NCBI GenBank assembly: GCA_002291925.1
Contig: DBAY01000029.1
Span: 1-63,757, forward strand
DNA: 63,757 nucleotides
Direction: 5' to 3'
Source of the DNA: Alphaproteobacteria bacterium UBA998
Lineage (GTDB): Bacteria > Pseudomonadota > Alphaproteobacteria > Rickettsiales > UBA998
The notes below the pieces were generated by a model, which worked only from the letters and a program-made list of their open reading frames with translations, was not told the origin of the DNA and did no database searches. Positions within the stretch are counted from its first letter, which is position 1, and each line of letters starts with the position of its first letter. The position numbers and the translations under genes were made by a program. Positions 61,974-63,757 of the stretch are shown here, piece after piece.

Positions 61974-62195
61974 TTACGTCTTGGGTTCTTCGGCTGTCCC
62001 GCGATAGTATTTATCACGCCATTCCTTTTTGGGTTCGACGATGGTGTTGCGATGTGCAATTACCCGCACGATTTCCTTTAGGAAATAAAACGGGGCAACC
62101 AGCGCGGCAATCATCCCCCCAGCCACAATGGCCTGCACCCAAGGGGTAAGCTGGGAATATTTGTTAAGAAAATCTGCGAGAAAATTATAGTCCAT
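61974..62195 (-). CDS. Small single-span membrane protein
   Basis: Starting at the ATG of MDYNFLADFLNKYSQL it is 73 residues. One hydrophobic helix (AIVAGGMIAALVAPFYFL, about residues 22-40) is followed by a basic tail ending in EEPKT. No strong ribosome site is seen; an upstream start at 62273 is possible. Unknown family. Confidence 0.55.
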   Translation of the reverse strand: MDYNFLADFLNKYSQLTPWVQAIVAGGMIAALVAPFYFLKEIVRVIAHRNTIVEPKKEWRDKYYRGTAEEPKT

Positions 62196-62290
62196 AGACA
62201 GGCGAGCATAAAACCTCGCCCAATAAAAGGCAAGATAAATGCTACTTATCGTCTGTAGACTTATAGAGTGCATAACTGTTGTCTTGTGCT

Positions 62291-62512
62291 ATGGTAAGCA
62301 CATCACAATTAAAGGTAATTCGGAAAAACTTCGGCGAGCGCGTAAGGCAGCTTCGTAAGGAGCAAGGCTACTCGCAAGAAGCCTTCGCCGACGAGTGCGA
62401 ACTGCACCGAACCTATATCGGTGCAATAGAACGCGGCGAGCGTAATGTTGCCATAGATAACATAGCCAAGATTGCCAAGGCACTTAAAGTGGATATAGCA
62501 AAACTGTTTTAA
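62291..62512 (+). CDS. XRE-family regulator (C-protein-like)
   Basis: The 73-residue protein is a nearly pure helix-turn-helix domain, with FGERVRQLRKEQGYSQEAFA and LHRTYIGAIERGERN and a KALKVDIAKLF end. This size and sequence pattern match controller proteins of restriction-modification systems and other small XRE repressors. The ATG at 62291 is favoured over a TTG at 62279. No methylase or endonuclease gene lies within view. It converges with the HEPN gene (6 bp apart). Confidence 0.88.
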   Translation: MVSTSQLKVIRKNFGERVRQLRKEQGYSQEAFADECELHRTYIGAIERGERNVAIDNIAKIAKALKVDIAKLF

Positions 62513-62518
62513 AAGTGG

Positions 62519-63103
62519 CTATTCCATAAGCCTAAACCAGTCGCGCAGCGTCATATGCAGCCTTACCACCTCATCTTCTGCAAGTAGAGTGCAATGGGCG
62601 ATAGGCCCACGAAGCGTATTAAGCATTCCCATTACCGACTCGACCGCTTTTTTATCGGAAAATGTATCGTTAAAAGTATCCCAGTTGGCAGTTATCATGG
62701 TTCCCAATTCGCCGAAATTTGTGTAGTCCATTAAATCAGATGAACGCGGTGTTACTCCTTTACCGACTTCCTGCTGCCTGCGTTTTTTAGCTTCTTCCTT
62801 AACTTGCTGTGGAACCTTTTCTTCCCACCAGCTTTCTTTATGTTCCTCTTGTAGGCGCTGGCTTACCAGCGAGCGTATCGACCGTTCGAGACAATAAAAT
62901 ATCTCATAGTAACGAGCCATTTGCGCGGCTTCCTCGCGGATTTTCTGCTCGAATTGCAGATAGTATTTTGCATCTTTATCTTCTGTCTTTTTAAATGGGC
63001 GATTTAAAGATATGGTGTGCGTCTTCTCCACCTCATCGAGTGCGACTTCGGCAAGCAAGTTGGCCATACCAAAGTTGCGAACTATATCTTCAATCGCGGA
63101 CAT
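62519..63103 (-). CDS. Swt1-type HEPN domain protein
   Basis: The 194-residue protein is mostly helical. The C-terminal segment has RGPIAH (Arg165-x4-His170), the RNase-type Rx4-6H motif of HEPN domains, followed by HMTLRDWF as in the Swt1 family. YYEIFYCLERSIRSLVSQRL at about 65-84 is the first HEPN helix. A central Lys/Glu-rich region is probably a linker. It begins 7 nt after the DUF5343 stop with a GAGGT ribosome site. RNase activity is inferred from the motif. Confidence 0.8.
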   Translation of the reverse strand: MSAIEDIVRNFGMANLLAEVALDEVEKTHTISLNRPFKKTEDKDAKYYLQFEQKIREEAAQMARYYEIFYCLERSIRSLVSQRLQEEHKESWWEEKVPQQVKEEAKKRRQQEVGKGVTPRSSDLMDYTNFGELGTMITANWDTFNDTFSDKKAVESVMGMLNTLRGPIAHCTLLAEDEVVRLHMTLRDWFRLME

Positions 63104-63110
63104 CCTGACC

Positions 63111-63757
63111 TCACTTTAAAAGGTGTTCTTTAATGCTTTTAAAGATAGCACTAAAAACTTCCGGATCTTTCGTCTCGGGCAGGTTTAAGTTTATGGTATA
63201 AGATAGGCTCAACTTACGATTATTATCGTCCGACGGCGCTGCGTATTCTGGTAAATTAATTCGCGTAGATAAGGGCTGTTCCTTAACCTCGGGCAGTGGT
63301 TCTGCTGAGGCAGCCTGCTTGGGCTTAGAGTCTGTGTCGAAATCTGCCAAAGCCTTTAATGCCTGGAAAGTCCCCACAATCGCACCTACCGTGCTCGAGT
63401 CCGAAGATGCTCCCGTAATTTGGATCACGGTGTCTTTAAGTTTTTTGGCATCCAGTTTTTGTGCATATTCGTTAGTGGCAAATATTTCCGCATAAGCCGC
63501 TCTTATCGCCTGCGCCATTGCTTGCCCTTTTTCCGAAGAGCTTCGCAATTTCTTATATAAATCTGTTGGTGTGCCATCGCTCTGTATAAAACCCAGCTTC
63601 TTTAAAAGCGGAATAAATGCTCGCGCACTACTGCTTTTAAATCCTAATACGGTCGATAGAAAATCTTGTGTAAAGCGAGAGGGAGTCTGTGCTTCGGCAA
63701 TTCGCTCAAATATTTGCGTTATTAGCCCATAGGCATTCAGGCATTGTTCCATTAAGA
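63111..63757 (-). CDS. DUF5343 protein (probably partial at the right edge)
   Basis: At least 213 residues. The N-terminal part PSRFTQDFLSTVLGFKSSSA and ARAFIPLLKKLGFIQSDGTP matches DUF5343, which has a winged-helix-like fold. The C-terminal region (LSLSYTINLNLPETKDPEVF, SAIFKSIKEHLL) resembles the conserved tail. The codon before the ATG at 63752 is TTA, still open, and the family usually has a few more N-terminal residues (PYLM-type), so the true start may lie outside the window. It is upstream of, and likely co-transcribed with, the HEPN gene. Confidence 0.82.
   Translation of the reverse strand, partial: LMEQCLNAYGLITQIFERIAEAQTPSRFTQDFLSTVLGFKSSSARAFIPLLKKLGFIQSDGTPTDLYKKLRSSSEKGQAMAQAIRAAYAEIFATNEYAQKLDAKKLKDTVIQITGASSDSSTVGAIVGTFQALKALADFDTDSKPKQAASAEPLPEVKEQPLSTRINLPEYAAPSDDNNRKLSLSYTINLNLPETKDPEVFSAIFKSIKEHLLK

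Noticed and set aside
62291..62512. Complete restriction-modification system
   Set aside because: Only a controller-like XRE gene is visible; no methyltransferase or endonuclease motif lies in the window.

Overview
The window is a GC-rich alphaproteobacterial chromosome segment. The evidence is the gene order hisG/hisD/UPF0262/infA/maf, the his operon hisB-DUF2628-hisH-hisA-hisF-hisE beside hslVU, and der-bamB-TPR. The species cannot be named from sequence alone. Intergenic spaces are littered with short palindromic repeats, and one copy sits in frame inside hisF, reminiscent of Rickettsia palindromic elements.

Layout: (1) 1-9.7 kb, minus strand: a P-type type IV secretion operon virB2-virB4-virB6-virB8-virB9-virB10-virB11-virD4 with no virB1, virB3, virB5 or virB7 in the cluster; virD4 runs off the left edge. 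(2) 10-18 kb: dcd-murA, a RelE/ParE-ParD-like toxin-antitoxin pair, hisG, an XRE-type gene, hisD, UPF0262, a Gly/Ser-rich membrane protein, a 2'-5' RNA ligase-like protein, infA, two tandem SemiSWEET genes and maf. (3) 18-30 kb: HIT protein, nitroreductase, the main his operon, hslVU, an AT-richer orphan with an HExxH motif, and uvrB. (4) 30-38 kb: a Tad/Flp pilus assembly operon cpaB-cpaC-cpaD-cpaE-cpaF-tadB-tadC, with its prepilin peptidase cpaA separate at 41.1 kb and no pilin in view. (5) 38-53 kb: RidA, the two CoA-transferase subunits, an alpha/beta hydrolase, der-bamB-TPR-guaA, a glycosyltransferase, cstA-ybdD, a frameshifted ArsC-like gene, tatA and a KimA-like permease. (6) 53-61.4 kb: a KGG-like small protein, an ABC exporter, a frameshifted SDR, a coupled operon of type III polyketide synthase, methyltransferase and FAD oxidoreductase, and a Kef-type antiporter. 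(7) 61.4 kb to the right edge: a truncated tRNA-Arg-like sequence, an intact tRNA-Arg(CCU), and AT-rich accessory genes including an XRE regulator and a DUF5343/Swt1-type HEPN pair.

The T4SS and Tad genes are tightly packed and mostly overlapping or nearly so, so each probably works as one assembly unit. The his genes lie in two clusters that cover HisG, D, B, H, A, F and E; hisC, hisI, hisN and hisZ are not here. The two most interesting features are the right-hand island with its HEPN/DUF5343 pair, which I infer may be a defence or toxin-antitoxin module, and the repeat ecology: palindromes between genes, an in-frame insertion in hisF, and hairpins abutting stop codons. Three single-base homopolymer indels, two in the ArsC-like gene and one in the SDR, could be real mutations or assembly errors.
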